From positions 151,298,352-151,362,351 of the forward strand of contig OZ038381.1 of NCBI GenBank assembly GCA_964036045.1: 64,000 nt of DNA. The letters run 5' to 3'. This document shows positions 1-11,574 of the stretch, piece by piece (position 1 is the first letter of the stretch; every line of letters begins with the position of its first letter). The DNA is from Eutreptiella sp. 'Long Island Sound 2002' (taxonomy: Eukaryota > Euglenozoa > Euglenophyceae > Eutreptiales > Eutreptiaceae). Below the pieces are notes generated by a model. That model did not search any database and had not been told where the DNA came from. It saw only the letters and a program-made list of their open reading frames with translations. The translations under genes and the position numbers were made by a program.

Positions 1-1
1 G

Positions 2-1006
2 ACCAAGCTGGTGGGGGAGGGAACATCAACCATGACTGGTGAGGGACATCAAGAATGGTTCACACATTGATGGCTCTTGACAAAGTGAAATCAGCTTGCA
101 CGTGAACCCCATCACCACGAGGCCCACTTTCAAGGCTTTTTGGACTTCTGAGAGGCCAAAATGCCCCAAAATGGGCTCAAAATGGGCTCATTCTGCCCGT
201 TTGTGCACCCCAAATGGTCTAGGATGAGGTTTGGACAAATGTGTTTTTGACCCATTTTTGACCCATTTTTGGTCCCAAAGCAGCCCATTTTCAAGGCATT
301 TTGGGATTTTTGGAGGACCAAAATGGGCCACCACAAGCTCAAAACGGTCCAAAAACACTTGTTTTAGGGTCGCACATGGTCTAGGATCATTTTTGAGAAA
401 AGTCATCTTTTTGCCCCTACTGGACCCTGTTGACCCATTTGGGCACCCACCTGTTTGGGCTTGAGCTTGCAGCTTGCCTCAGCCTCGTGGGCCTAGGTAT
501 TGGGGTCTAGGCGTCCGTTTGGGCAATTCTGAGGGGTGGAAACCACAAAAAGTGGGGGGTTGCGGGTGGAGTAGGTGCCCTTGGAATCGCGTTTTGAGCC
601 ATGTAGCCAAAGATATGGCCTATTCTTGGTTTGTGGCTGTCGGCATTTGGAGCTTGTGGGGGCCTTTTTGGGCCGTTTCCGGGACATATCATGGAGTCCG
701 CAAAGAGCTCGTTGACACGGGGAAGTCAAGCCGCACGTGGAGTGTACCCACCGTTTCCCTTCGTTTGGCCGTTTTGAATGTGTTCCAGGGCTTTTTTGGC
801 CCAAAAATGGTTGTTTTTGGCCCTAAACTACAATTTTTGAAATTGAGGTCCGCCACTTGGGAATCCCATTCCCGGCCGCCACCGTCGAGTTTCTTGCTCA
901 AACTTTGTGTGATTGTACTTCACACCCATAGGTATCATGCACCAAAATTTCACCCGAATCTAAAGCTGCACGACGGAGTTCTGATTTTTCCCCATTTCGC
1001 GCGTGC

Positions 1007-1045
<39 letters not shown>

Positions 1046-1116
1046 GCTAAACCTGGTAGGTCCACCCTAGACACTAAAAAGGGTTGTAAAACCAAGACTG
1101 GTTCCACCAGCTCGGT
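2..1116 (+). mobile_element. 1.1-kb unit with 13-bp terminal inverted repeats, copy 1
   Basis: The unit opens with ACCAAGCTGGTGG, one mismatch from the perfect end of copy 2, and closes with CCACCAGCTCGGT at 1104-1116, so the ends are inverted. Inside are diverged internal repeats around 'GGTCTAGGAT' (near 216 and 380) and a (GCTT)n tract at about 1009-1045. No ORF in it resembles a known protein, and the open frames differ between the two copies. It looks like a non-autonomous element or a subtelomeric repeat unit. The window begins at its first base or inside it, so the left flank is unknown. Confidence 0.6.
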
Positions 1117-1166
1117 GACCCTAACCCTAGGGCTAACCTTAACCCTAATCAAGACTGAATATTGGG
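1117..1166. repeat. Degenerate telomere-like linker between the 1.1-kb units
   Basis: Fifty bases separate the units and contain CCCTAACCCTAGGGCTAACC and further AACCCTAA pieces. They read as broken CCCTAA (TTAGGG) repeats. The same GACC(C/T)TAACCCTA follows both unit copies. Confidence 0.55.
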
Positions 1167-2182
1167 ACCGAGCTGGTGGGGGAGGGAACATCAGCTATGA
1201 CTGGTGAGGGACATCAAGAATGATTCACACATTGATGGCTCTTGACAAAGTTAAATCAGCTTGCAAGTGAACCCCATCACCACGAGGCCCAGTTTCAAGG
1301 CTTTTTGGACTTTTGAGAGGCCAAAATGCCCCCAAATGGGCTCAAAATGGGCTCCTTTCACCCGTTTGTGCACCCCAAATGGTCTAGGATGAGGTTTGGA
1401 AAAATGCGTTTTTGACCCAATTTTGGTCCCAAAACATCGCATCTTCAAGGCATTTCGGGATTTTTGGAGGACCAAAATGGGCCACCACAAGCTCAAAACT
1501 GTCCAAAAACACTTGTTTTAGCGTCGCACATGGTCTAGGATCATTTTTTAGAAAAGTCATCTTTTTGCCCCTACTGGACCCTGGTGACCCATTTGGGCAC
1601 CCACTTGTTTGGGCTTGAGCTTGCAGCTTGCCGCAGCCTCGTGGGCCTAGGTATTGGGGTCTAGGCGTCCGTTTGGGCAATTCTGAGGGGTGGAAACCAC
1701 AAAAAGTGGGGGATTGCGGGTGGAGTAGGTGCCCTCGGAATCGCGTTTTGAGCCATGTAGCCAAAGATATGGCCTATCCTTGGTTTGTGGCTATCGGCCT
1801 TTGGAGCTTCTGGGGGCCTTTTTGGGCCGTTTCCGGGACATATCATGGAGTTAGAGGGCCGCAAAGGGCTAGTTGACACGGGGAAGTCAAGCCGCACATG
1901 CAATGTACCCACCATTTCCCTTTGTTTGGCCGTTTTGGATGTGTTCCAGGGCTTTTTTGGCCCAAAAATGGCTGCTTTTGGCCCTAAACTGCAGCTCTTG
2001 AAACTAAGGTCCGCCACTTGCGAATCCCGTTCCCGGCCGCCACCGTTGAGTTTCTTGCTCAACCTGTGTGTGATTGTATTTCACACCCATAGGTATCATC
2101 CACCAAAATTTCAGCCGAATCTAAAGCTGCACGACAGAATTCTGATTTTTCCCCATTTCGCGCATGCTGCTTGCTTGCTTGC

Positions 2183-2213
<31 letters not shown>

Positions 2214-2284
2214 GCTAAACCTGGTAGGTCCACCCTAGACACTAAAAAGGGTTATAAAACCAAAGCTGGTTCCACCAGCTCGGT
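1167..2284 (+). mobile_element. 1.1-kb unit with 13-bp terminal inverted repeats, copy 2
   Basis: This copy starts with ACCGAGCTGGTGG (1167-1179) and ends with CCACCAGCTCGGT (2272-2284), a perfect 13-bp inverted pair. It aligns along its whole length with copy 1 at an offset of about 1165 bp, with scattered substitutions and a few small indels (for example extra bases near 1852). It carries the same internal repeats and (GCTT)n tract. Head-to-tail copies with telomere-like DNA after each suggest insertion into, or amplification within, telomeric or subtelomeric repeats. Confidence 0.6.
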
Positions 2285-2470
2285 GACCTTAACCCTAACC
2301 CTAACCCCCCCCCCCCCTCACCCCTTGGCTGGACACCCCCATGACCCCCGGCCAGACCCCCCCCCGACCCCTGGCAGGAACCCCCCCCCCCCCGACCCCC
2401 GGGAGGAACACCCCCCCCCCCCGGCTGGACGCCCCCCCAACTGCCCCCTCCCCCCCCCCCTCCGAGTTTT
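2285..2470. repeat. Telomere-like tract followed by C-rich DNA
   Basis: The first 25 bases hold TTAACCCTAACCCTAACC, then the sequence becomes long C homopolymers separated by short words such as GGCTGGAC and GGCAGGAA. The complementary strand is very G-rich and could form G-quadruplexes. The proline-rich open frame across it is a by-product of composition. Confidence 0.6.
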
Positions 2471-2632
2471 GAAAGATAGTTGGGGGCCGGGTCGCATCAG
2501 GACCGGTTGTGGTCACCCCCCCGTGCTTGGGAGGCTGCAATTTCTGAGGTGTTGCATCAATTCTGTGGTGCTGTCGTTTTGAGGGGTTGCTATCAGACCG
2601 TGCCTTTGTTTGACCACTTGCGCACAGAACTA

Positions 2633-3124
2633 GAGGGAAGACTACTTGCTTTGGAGATCTACCTCCACATTCAGGGTTATCGGCTTGAAGCACGGCTCTA
2701 AAACGGCTCGTTTTCAACTCAAAATGGACCGGCACATGGCACCGCTGCATGCTACATGCCTTATTGAACACCAATTTGCATTCCTCAGATAGCCCAACTG
2801 CTATGGAAGAAGAACGGGCCTCATTGAAAACGCCCATGTAACACACTGGCAATCGTCCTAAACTTTCGGGACGATGGAAATCACTGTTGAGGAAAGACTG
2901 CTTGCTTTGGAGATGTGCATCCACGGTCAGGACGATCATCCTGAAACACGGCTCAAAAACGGCTTGTTTTCACCTCAAAATGGACCACCGCGTGGCACCA
3001 CGGCATGGTACATGCCTTTATTGAACACCCATTTGCCATCATTTGATAGCCCAATCGCTATGGAAGAACAATGGCCCTCATTGGAAACACCTACTCGGCA
3101 CACCGGCGATCATCCTGAACTTTC
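2633..3124. repeat. Tandem duplication, 256-bp period
   Basis: GAGGGAAGACTACTTGCTTT at 2633 recurs as GAGGAAAGACTGCTTGCTTT at 2889. The similarity continues through 'AAAATGGACC', 'TATTGAACACC' and 'GCTATGGAAGAA' to the 'CGATCATCCTGAACTTTC' word near 3107-3124. Two diverged copies are present and neither keeps a long frame. From about 3130 to 3610 I see only short, unconvincing frames. Confidence 0.65.
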
Positions 3125-3612
3125 AAGACGATCGTCCTGAAAACAACCCAAAAACGGCCATTTTTGGACACTAAATCGGCCGTAGAACGCGGTAAACGGC
3201 TCCAAACGGCACAAAACTTGTTTGTGGTGATGCGCATTTGCTCCCCGGTCGTTTTGGGCATAGGTGGCCAAGCCCTTGTTGTGCATTGCTTTGTGCCCCC
3301 ACCAAATTTGCACTTGATTGGCCGCTCTCCCAAATGGCCTTTTCCCTACAAAAATTCAAATTTTGCACTAAAAGTCCTTTTTCGGGCCAAGAAGCAATGT
3401 CTTTTTCTTCAGCCCGGAGGCAAAAACCCACACATGCCACCGTAGTGCGAGTCCTACAAAAATTTTGTAATATGTATTCTTACCTAGGTTTGCAAATGAC
3501 CTCTAGACCTCATCTGCATTGGCACACGTAAAAAAACTGGGAATATCCATAGACCCAAGCACGGACCTGCACCAAAATTTTTGGGAACCCCCCCTTGACA
3601 AAATGCCTCTAA

Positions 3613-3752
3613 TTTTACCTGCAGTTCGTGTAGGTGCTGCCTTCGATATGACCCGTCATAAGTGCCCATATTTTTACCCGCAGTTCGTGGAGGTGCTGCC
3701 TTTGGGACGACCCATCATAGGTGCCGGTAACTTTACCCGCAGTTCGTGTAGG
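3613..3752. repeat. 59-bp tandem repeat, 2.4 copies
   Basis: TTTTACCTGCAGTTCGTG begins at 3613, and close variants begin at 3672 and 3731, each followed by TAGG/GAGG and 'TGCTGCCTT'. The spacing is 59 bp both times. I see nothing else I can support from 3760 to about 5900, apart from a (CAC/CCA)-rich patch near 5690-5725. Confidence 0.65.
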
Positions 3753-5908
3753 CTTTGGGTGCACCTATAACATGGACACCGCCAAGTGAATCTCCAAGGA
3801 AAACGCCACGCTACTTTCGAGGCAATAGTGAAAATAGTGAAAATCTTGTAGGTAATTTTTCCAGGTTTTTGTGTACCCAAATGTGTACGATGAAGGACGA
3901 GCGCCACGGTGACATGTGAACGCTTCAAAGGCCAAAGGGGGGATTATTCATGTAAGAATCCCTACATGTGCTATTTGCCCTGCTCCGGCATGATTAAGAA
4001 CAATTGACTAATGGACTGCGCACAGCAGGAAAAGCATACTCTTCTTGGGGATGAGCTTGCCAATGATCAGTGTGCAGTTCAGTGCAACCTGTTCATCGTT
4101 TCGTGTGCTGCAAATCAGGCAGTTCCCAACTATAAAGTGATGTCATAGGGGGAACATTAGTGCGCCGGGTGCGCACCGGGCATCTTTTTCGGTTGAAATG
4201 CCCCCGACCAACACTATATACTTGGGGTCCACTATATGCACATGCAGGGCTATAAACCCCCTAACCCAGGGCGCCGCAAAAAAAATGCACGCTTTCAAAA
4301 AATGTGCGCATGACAGGGCTTCTAACCTGTGCCACAGAAATATGTAGGCAACGAAAAAAATACGGGGATAGCGCCGTCAACTTCCAAGACTTTTGGAAAA
4401 CTTCACATATCACCTAACTCGAGGTTTGTTTGAGAAACACAGTTTGAGTGGCATTCCACCCTATTTTTGCGGGATCTAGACCTTTGAATTGCTGTGAAGC
4501 ACCAGTTACACGCCTAGGGAGGTGCATGAAAAAAAATCAAGAAAATGGGGAACCCGTTAAGGATGAATTTTCTGATCAGTCAGAAGACGCCTCAAAAAAT
4601 AGATAATTGCGAGGTCGGAATTTGGACGAAATGTGCCCCAAACAATCTATCAGTATTGTAAAATTTTCTTCCCCTCCGGGTAGGAAATACCCCTTGTTTG
4701 GACAGCTACCCCTGCTAGGGCTTTACCGCATTTTTCTATTGGTACCAATGTAGGCGGGCGCAATAAAACCACATTGTGACGACACACCTAAAAAATAGGA
4801 TGCGGCGGGAAAATGTGCAACAAACTAACAACAGGAACCACCCAAGGAAACAATTTGATTTCTGACAGCTCCATGCAAGACACACATGACAAACCAATAA
4901 ATGTTTTCGGCTATGCTGCTTTCTATGCATAGAGCCTGAAACAACTATTTTTTATGGCGCGTGCACAATAAGTATTTCTGTCGCTCGCGGTGTGCATACA
5001 ATTGACCACAGGTACGAGAAAATGCTGCGCAACGAGAAGTGAGGGGTGAGGGGATACTATCCCTCTTCTCCTTCTGCACAATGATTCACGATGGTGAACA
5101 CTCTCCATCACCTTTTACAGCGGCTGATAAACAAAACTAGCAGGCACGGGATGGGTTGTGTGGGGGAACTCAAATGTACACCCCCAAACTTGCAAACATG
5201 CAACCCGAAGATTTTTGGGGGGGATACAGCTTACCACCTGTACACCCTTGTCGGAATCACCCCGTCACATTTTGCGGCGTTGGTGCCTTAAACGTTTACC
5301 CACTACAGCTGATCCCCCCCCTTGCCCTTTGGGGGTAAGTGTTTACTGGTGTGTCCACCTGCCATAGGTCATGAGGGGGATCACACAGAGCACTCTGCCC
5401 TCCTCTACTATGCAGGAAAAACATGTTTTGTTCAAAACAGCGGGAAAATGGCAGCATTTTTGCATTTTTTATTTATACTGGTGCATATTCCTTCCACACG
5501 CGAATGGGGAGGTGGAGAACATTGGTGCGACCAGAAAATAGGCCATTCCTTGACATTTGTCGGGTGTATCATCCCTTTTCAGCCTCCTGTATTTACAAGT
5601 GGTACATATGCACGATTTCCCTGTAACCTTGGCCGTATTCATGCACCACGCTTGTATCAGGTTACAGTCCCAGTGCGAGCGAAATCTAGCACAAGCACCA
5701 GCACCACCACCACGACCACGACCATGATCCCCAACTGGACCCATGCTCTCCAAATCCTTAGCCCATGCCTTCCCTACCCTCTAAGAGCTCGAGCCCTACC
5801 CCATGCCTGCACCTCTCCATCCCCACTCCACCTTCTTCATCCCCGATTTGTAAGCTCTCTTCACTGTATCTCTTGCCTTCACTGAACATGTGCGCCTACT
5901 TTCAACAG

Positions 5909-6073
5909 TTCACGATGTTGGGCTGGAAATGTCTGACTCGAAAGATGTTTCTGCAGTTCGTCCAATGGGGCGTGTTTGTGCCTTCCGATGATGCGTTGCA
6001 AGTCATTTTGTCGGAATCAGCAGCACAGACCACAGGTCTGAGAGTTTGCTTCGCTTTGGGAGAGAACGAATAG
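5909..6073 (+). CDS. Possible terminal exon, unknown protein
   Basis: A pyrimidine-rich run ends in TTTCAACAG at 5900-5908. It is followed by an open frame of 54 codons to a TAG at 6071, beginning FTMLGWKCLTRKMFLQF and ending LRVCFALGENE. The composition, with spaced hydrophobic and charged residues, is more protein-like than the surrounding frames. No family is recognisable and no upstream exon was found. A second frame in the same stretch is also partly open, so the reading is uncertain. From 6100 to 7070 I see no gene. Confidence 0.25.
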   Translation, partial: FTMLGWKCLTRKMFLQFVQWGVFVPSDDALQVILSESAAQTTGLRVCFALGENE

Positions 6074-7072
6074 GTCATCACACAAAACGCCATTTGTCAT
6101 CTCATGTATTAAACATGGCAATAGACCAACCACTCGCGAGTGGCTGCTTGCTGAGTTCCCATGCCAAGTCAATGGACTGTTGGTGCTAAAGAGGGTGGAG
6201 GACAAATTGTGGCCTCCTTTCTACACATGTGAAATTGTAAACAATGCCCGACACTGATTCTGTACGTGCAAGCAATGGCAGATGTCAACAGGCAAGCCTG
6301 ATGAATGCTCCCCAAAAATGTGCCAAAACTTTTTTTTCACATGTTTTGTTGTGATCCTTCAGGGTATAGGGTTGCCTCCGATAGTTTCGCTATGATGAAG
6401 AATTCTTAATGCTTAGAAGTCTGCCATATGCCAAGAACACCCTTGCCCGGCCAACCTACCCTCCAGAATGAGTGAATGCGATGGCAGGATCAAATGGTCA
6501 CTTTTTGGTGACTGTATTTGTACAGGTCTGCTGGAGTGGGAGCCGTTTGCAAGCAAAATCATCACATACAATGTGGATGAGATCGTTTGAGAGATTTCTT
6601 GTTGAGTTTTGACCGCCAGTGCCCTTGTTTTTGCATCGCCTTCCTCATGCCCACCTACAAAACTTTAAGTTTAAAATATGTGAGAATTTGTTCTGGCTTG
6701 GGCATTTTGGTGATGGTTGCCCAAGTGATAGAGTGTTTGGTCAACTGGACAGCTTGGACAGCTGACTAAAATAGACTGTTATTGTTCAGCCATCACCAGA
6801 ATGGCTGATGTCACAGGCACAAGGGGTCCAAACAGGGGTGTGCAACCTTGCACCACCTGTCGCGTCGTGATGCCCACCACAGACTCAAAAAGCAACAACA
6901 AAAAACCAATTTTTGGCCGTTTTTGATTATTGTTTCAACCTCGACCCCCCGAGTGACCCTGTTGAAATATAGGTTGGAATATTGGGAATTTTGTCCTGTA
7001 ATTCTATATGTATCAACATGTCTCCACCGTAAAATTTGAGCAGCCAGCCAACCAAAAGATCAGCCGCTGATG

Positions 7073-7228
7073 ATGAAAAAAAAGCACTTTCGAGAGTACC
7101 CAGGTTCTCACCAACTACAGCCCTTCTTCATCAGCCATATTCCGGAGAACGCAATTGAGGGATCCCCAGCCTTACAAATGCACTTCTTGATGCTGACCCT
7201 AATGCTACAGTGCACCAGGACCATTTAG
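7073..7228 (+). CDS. Small ORF, 51 codons, unknown
   Basis: ATG at 7073 opens MKKKHFREYPGSHQLQPFF and the frame runs to TAG at 7226. The product would have a basic start and a Leu/Met-rich end (LMLTLMLQ). It lies just upstream of another protein-like frame at 7245-7484 in a different phase, so both could be pieces of one frameshifted or spliced coding region. No homology is recognised. Confidence 0.25.
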   Translation: MKKKHFREYPGSHQLQPFFISHIPENAIEGSPALQMHFLMLTLMLQCTRTI

Positions 7229-7244
7229 GGATTTTTGGATCTCC

Positions 7245-7484
7245 ATGCGCGGAGCGCACCCCAAAAAGCATTTGCATGTATCATCATTCACTGTTGACAG
7301 GAAAGTGCATGTAGGCAAAACATTACCCAACACCAGTATTTCAACTCTGAAGAAGAAGATCATTACAGCATCATTTGCAAACGGATTGTTGTTCAAATTG
7401 TTCAATGTGTATTTGATTTGCGCAAGAGTGCAGTCACCTGCATCGTTCAAGGACCAAACAATTCAATGCAGGACTATTGACTGA
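7245..7484 (+). CDS. Small ORF, 79 codons, unknown
   Basis: The frame opens MRGAHPKKHLHVSSFTVDRK and ends in TGA. It is open upstream of the ATG for a few codons, which fits an exon or relic better than a free gene. The middle (KKKIITASFANGLLFKLF) has normal protein composition. No domain is recognised. From 7490 to 8200 I see only low-complexity C-rich frames. Confidence 0.28.
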   Translation: MRGAHPKKHLHVSSFTVDRKVHVGKTLPNTSISTLKKKIITASFANGLLFKLFNVYLICARVQSPASFKDQTIQCRTID

Positions 7485-8201
7485 TGCTGAAAAAGCCGTT
7501 TCTGTGCTCTAACGGTCCCCTGTGGCACATGCTTCCTATTTTATACGCACCATGGTCACTCCCCATGCAACCCAGCACGGTGTCAGGCAAGAAAAACCAA
7601 CCCAAGTAGCCTCACATGTTGCTGCCTTCAGGTGCAAATGCTAAGGGCTTGTCCAGCCAAGAGTTCAAGCATCATTTGATTACTGCGTTGCCACCCAATG
7701 ATTGGAATAGTCCAGTATGCCTCCTTGCAGGCCCTGCTGCGCGCCCACCATGCCCACCCTTCAACCTTTGCCACCCCCCCCCCCCCTCTCTCATTTGCTT
7801 GCTTTTGGCTATTCCCCCATTGCAAATTTGAGGAAGTTGCACCAAGGGGCTGCCGTGCAATCCACCACCCTGCCCCCTTACAGGATACCCCCTTGCAGGA
7901 CGCAAAAAGAGTTGTGACCCCAGGGAATTCTGTTGAGCTTGCAGTTTTGTGTGTCACAGTATATCTGTGCACTGACCGCCCTAGTGCACAGCCCAGTGAG
8001 TAGGGTGGCCAAAGCTGCGTTTTGGTGCAGGCCTCCACCAAGACACAGGCTTGAGCCCTCAACATGCCCTCTCAGCTGTACTACCAAGAGATTGACAGTC
8101 TCACCGCTCGAGATCTGATTGTGCAGGTCTCAGTCTGGGTCTCCAATTTGTTGCTCCGCTGTGGTGGGCATGAAACCACTTCCTGTGGGGCACCACCAGG
8201 G

Positions 8202-8260
8202 TGGTCCTTAAGGAACCCCATTTTTTTTCCCGCTAAGGACCGTCCTTAAGGAGCACCCCA
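8202..8260. repeat. CTTAAGG inverted words
   Basis: GGTCCTTAAGGAACCCC, then GCTAAGGACC and GTCCTTAAGGAGC lie within 55 bp and can pair with each other. The related word CCGTTAAGGACACCCC recurs at about 9796-9811, just past the 85-bp satellite. This may be an end motif of the candidate element described below. Confidence 0.4.
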
Positions 8261-8265
8261 AGGCA

Positions 8266-8396
8266 CAACCAACCGCCAACCGCCAACCACCAACCGCCGC
8301 CAACCGCCAACTGCCACCAACTGCCAACTGCCAACAGCTGCCAACTGCCAACGGCGACCAACTGCCAACCGCCAACCACTGCCAACGGCACCAACA
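8266..8396. repeat. CCAAC(C/T)GCCAA minisatellite
   Basis: The words CCAACCGCCAA, CCAACTGCCAA and CCACCAACTGCCA recur irregularly with about a 7-10 bp period. A similar run in the same orientation (CCAACAGCCACCAACTGCC and following) sits at about 11887-11942, beyond the right boundary of the candidate element at 8407-11857. Confidence 0.6.
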
Positions 8397-8406
8397 GCGG
8401 GTCCGT

Positions 8407-8605
8407 GGTAAAACTGAGTAAAAAAAATTTTTTTTAAAAAAAGATTTTTTTACTCAGTTTCAAACTGAGTAAAAAAATTTTTTTTTACTCAGTAAGTGGG
8501 GTTTCTACTCAGTTGCGAAACTGAGTAGAAAGAAAAAAAAAATTTTTTACTCCGTAAAAAACTGAGTAAAAAAAATTATTTTTTTTTACTCAGTAAAAAA
8601 ATTAT
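8407..8605. repeat. Cluster of ACTGAGT/ACTCAGT palindromes with A/T runs
   Basis: At least five ACTGAGTA...TACTCAGT pairs follow each other, with A and T runs of 6-9 bases between the arms. Each pair could form a hairpin. A comparable cluster in inverted context lies at 11770-11880. Confidence 0.7.
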
Positions 8606-8624
8606 TAGAAAAAAGCCCTTTTTT

Positions 8625-9746
8625 CTGATTTTGCCCCCCGCTCTGAAGCGGTGGGGATCCCCGATACGGCAGGGGTGAGGTAGCCACTTTGCCCACTTGT
8701 GGGCCACTTCTGATTTTGCCCCCCGCTCTGAAGCGGTGGGGATCCCCGATACGGCAGGGGTGAGGTAGCCACTTTGCCCACTTGTGGGCCACTTCTGATT
8801 TTGCCCCCCGCTCTGAAGCGGTGGGGATCCCCGATACGGCAGGGGGGAGGTAGCCACTTTGCCCACTTGTGGGCCACATCTGATTTTGCCCCCCGCTCTG
8901 AAGCGGTGGGGATCCCCGATACGGCAGGGGTGAGGTAGCCATTTCGCCCACTTGTGGGCCACTTCTGATTTTGCCCCCCGCTTTGAAGCGGTGGGGATCC
9001 CCGATACGGCGGGGGTGAGGTAGCCATTTCGCCCACTTGTGGGCCACTTCTGATTTTGCCCCCCGCTCTGAAGCGGTGGGGATCCCCGATACGGCAGGGG
9101 GGAGGTAGCCATTTCGCCCACTTGTGGGCCACTTCTGATTCTGCCCCCCGCTCTGAGACGGTGGGGATCCCCGATACGGCAGGGGTGAGGTAGCCACTTT
9201 GCCCACTTGTGGGCCACTTCTGATTCTGGCCCCCGCTCTGAAGCGGTGGGGATCCCCGATACGGCAGGGGTGAGGTAGCCATTTCGCCCACTTGTGGGCC
9301 ACTTCTGATTTTGCCCCCCGCTTTGAAGCGGTGGGGATCCCCGATACGGCGGGGGTGAGGTAGCCATTTCGCCCACTTGTGGGCCACTTCTGATTTTGCC
9401 CCCCGCTCTGAAGCGGTGGGGATCCCCGATACGGCAGGGGGGAGGTAGCCATTTCGCCCACTTGTGGGCCACTTCTGATTCTGCCCCCCGCTCTGAGGCG
9501 GTGGGGATCCCCGATACGGCAGGGGTGAGGTAGCCACTTTGCCCACTTGTGGGCCACTTCTGATTTTGCCCCCCGCTCTGAAGCGGTGGGGATCCCCGAT
9601 ACGGCAGGGGTGAGGTAGCCACTTTGCCCACTTGTGGGCCACTTCTGATTTTGCCCCCCGCTCTGAAGCGGTGGGGATCCCCGATACGGCAGGGGTGAGG
9701 TAGCCATTTCGCCCACTTGTGGGCCACTTCTGATTTTGCCCCCCGC
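8625..9746. repeat. 85-bp satellite, 13 full copies plus a partial
   Basis: CTGATTTTGCC recurs every 85 bp from 8625 to 9730 (13 x 85 = 1105 bp). Each unit contains the palindrome GGGGATCCCC and the hairpin GCCCACTTGTGGGC. Variants show a four-unit higher-order repeat: the 'CTTTGAAGCG' variant at 8965 and 9305 and the 'CTGAGACGG/CTGAGGCGG' variant at about 9135 and 9475 are each 340 bp apart. The minus strand is open in all three frames for about 380-408 codons, because 85 is not a multiple of 3 and the unit lacks minus-strand stops. Confidence 0.95.
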
Positions 9747-10076
9747 TGTGATCGTACCCACCTTGCTTAACTGGTTTTCGAACAATTTTTTTTTCCGTTA
9801 AGGACACCCCTACTAAAGAACATACAATCATTTGTTCCTCTTTGCTGACTCCCCAGGCGGCATGCGATCCATTTTTTTTCTAATGCCCTTCGTGCATGCA
9901 ACAGTGTCCTACATTAGCAAAGCTCTGCGGATGGCACCGAGGCATGCACGAAGAAATCGGCTACAACGAGTCCCTTGGGCACGGATGATACCCTTGGAAT
10001 ACACATGCAGTGTACCGTTGCTTGGTTGTTTGTGAATCTTTACCCTTGAGCTGATGACGGAGCTTCTTCATCATTC

Positions 10077-11095
10077 ATGGGCAAAGAGACACAGACCCAT
10101 GGTGCGGTGCACTGCATGTGGGGGACCGACAATAAAATTGCATTACATCACCAGACTAATTATAAACATCCAATTACATTCATGTTTGCAACACTCATTG
10201 GACATTTTTTGGGTTCCAGTAAACCTCCGGCTTGGCTTTTTTCCCTCCATTGTATGGTGTATTACTGGTGGGCAGCCCAGACCGCTCTCAGTGCAGATTG
10301 GGACACAATGGGTGTGGCATGGGCAGTCCGTGATTCGTTGTGGATTGCCTCGTGTGCCAGTCCACAACGCCGACAGGCGTTGGTTGAATCATGGGCGCGT
10401 AGCACTTTGGAACGCGCGTCCATTGATATGTCATTTGCACCACCGTTGATTGTGGCGCAGATATATAATTCGCGTAATTTCCATTGGGTGCTCCGCTTGT
10501 TGCTGATTGCCCCTACCCGTGAATACCTTTGCCTTAAGTTTGACCCCCTCCTTGACAAGCCACACATTGTTGGGGCAAACAAGGAGGAGTTGGCTGTTGT
10601 GGATGAGCTTGAGGAGCGAGAAGGCATCCAACCACAACCGCGGAGGAAGTGGGCAACATTTTTGGATGCTTTCGGTTCCCTTGCATTTGCAATTGCACCC
10701 CTGTATTCCACCTTCATCAGGCAGGATGATTTTGTCAGTTGCCATCCGGCATGTCTGTTGATGTTGCATTGTGCCTTGTCTAGACGTGTTGTCAAAGGCG
10801 AATTGCAAGTGCCACACGATAGATTGTGGTTATTGCGTGAGATGGCACAAGCTACTTTGTACTACAGTGGTTTCAAGTTGGCCCCCACACCCCGGACCCG
10901 GTCAATGCATTGGGAGGTGTCTCGGTTGTACCCCACGCCCAAATCTGCAGACCCCCCTGACACATGCTTTTTTTGCGATGGCACACCCGCCATAGCGTGT
11001 CAGGAATGTAAGGTTCTTCATTGTATCTTCCATACCACTGTCTTGTGTCAGTCCGAGCTTTGTGTAGGATTGCGCCAATTCCGGGCGGCCCCCGT

Positions 11096-11126
<31 letters not shown>

Positions 11127-11432
11127 GTTGCTTTTGCTGCAGTTACTGCTGCCAATGCCACGCATGCCACTCCTGGCAATGCCAATGCCACTGATGACAC
11201 CCGTCCCGGTGTGTGGATCTGTCGGAAGTGGTATGCGTTGCCTCCTCAATACCCCCAAAATGCTGATGGTCAATTGGAAAATGACCAAGCATTTTGCAGA
11301 CAGCTGCATCTGGAAAAGAAAGAAGATCTCTTTGAGAGATGCAAGCTGAATCCTACCCCGAGAGGCAAGCCCCACAAGAGAGATACTAAGGCCGACTTGA
11401 TCTTCAAGCGTGTCTTTTGTAACTACTTGTAA
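10077..11432 (+). CDS. 451-aa protein with Cys/His cluster and poly-Ala, function unknown
   Basis: This is the longest ORF outside simple repeats. It opens MGKETQTHGAVHCMWGT, with an in-frame TGA 30 bases upstream of the ATG, and ends in TAA. Residues about 60-75 and 135-150 are hydrophobic and Trp-rich. Residues about 168-182 are acidic (ELAVVDELEERE). At about 296-330 a cluster reads C-x2-C-x7-C-x2-C-x4-C-x2-H-x4-C-x4-C and could bind zinc, much as the C-terminal fingers of some cut-and-paste transposases do; this is only a resemblance. An Ala/Val run follows (about 340-370), then a basic end rich in Lys and Arg. It sits between the 85-bp satellite and a (TA)n tract inside the candidate element. 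I do not recognise the family. Confidence 0.5.
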
Positions 11433-11460
11433 GTAGTTGGCCCCACCCTCCCTCCCTCCT

Positions 11461-11574
11461 CTGTGCATGCATGCATACGATACTCAACCCTTTTTGGTGA
11501 AGTGGTTGTGTGATCCCTCCCTCCTCTGTGCATGCATGCAGACGGTACTCAACCCTCCTTGGTGAAGCGGTTGT

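Noticed and set aside
474-1070. 198-codon ORF in the first 1.1-kb unit (and counterparts in the second)
   Set aside because: The two copies of the unit are broken at different places and keep different frames, so coding is not conserved.
2301-2582. Pro-rich and Gly-rich frames over the C-rich tract
   Set aside because: They result directly from C homopolymers.
8576-9831. Three overlapping minus-strand ORFs of about 400 codons
   Set aside because: They are three frames of the same 85-bp satellite; single copies of the unit elsewhere are not open, so selection for coding is not indicated.
11095-11349. Poly-Leu ORF inside the 451-codon gene
   Set aside because: It is the shifted reading of the Ala-coding GCT repeat of the longer ORF.
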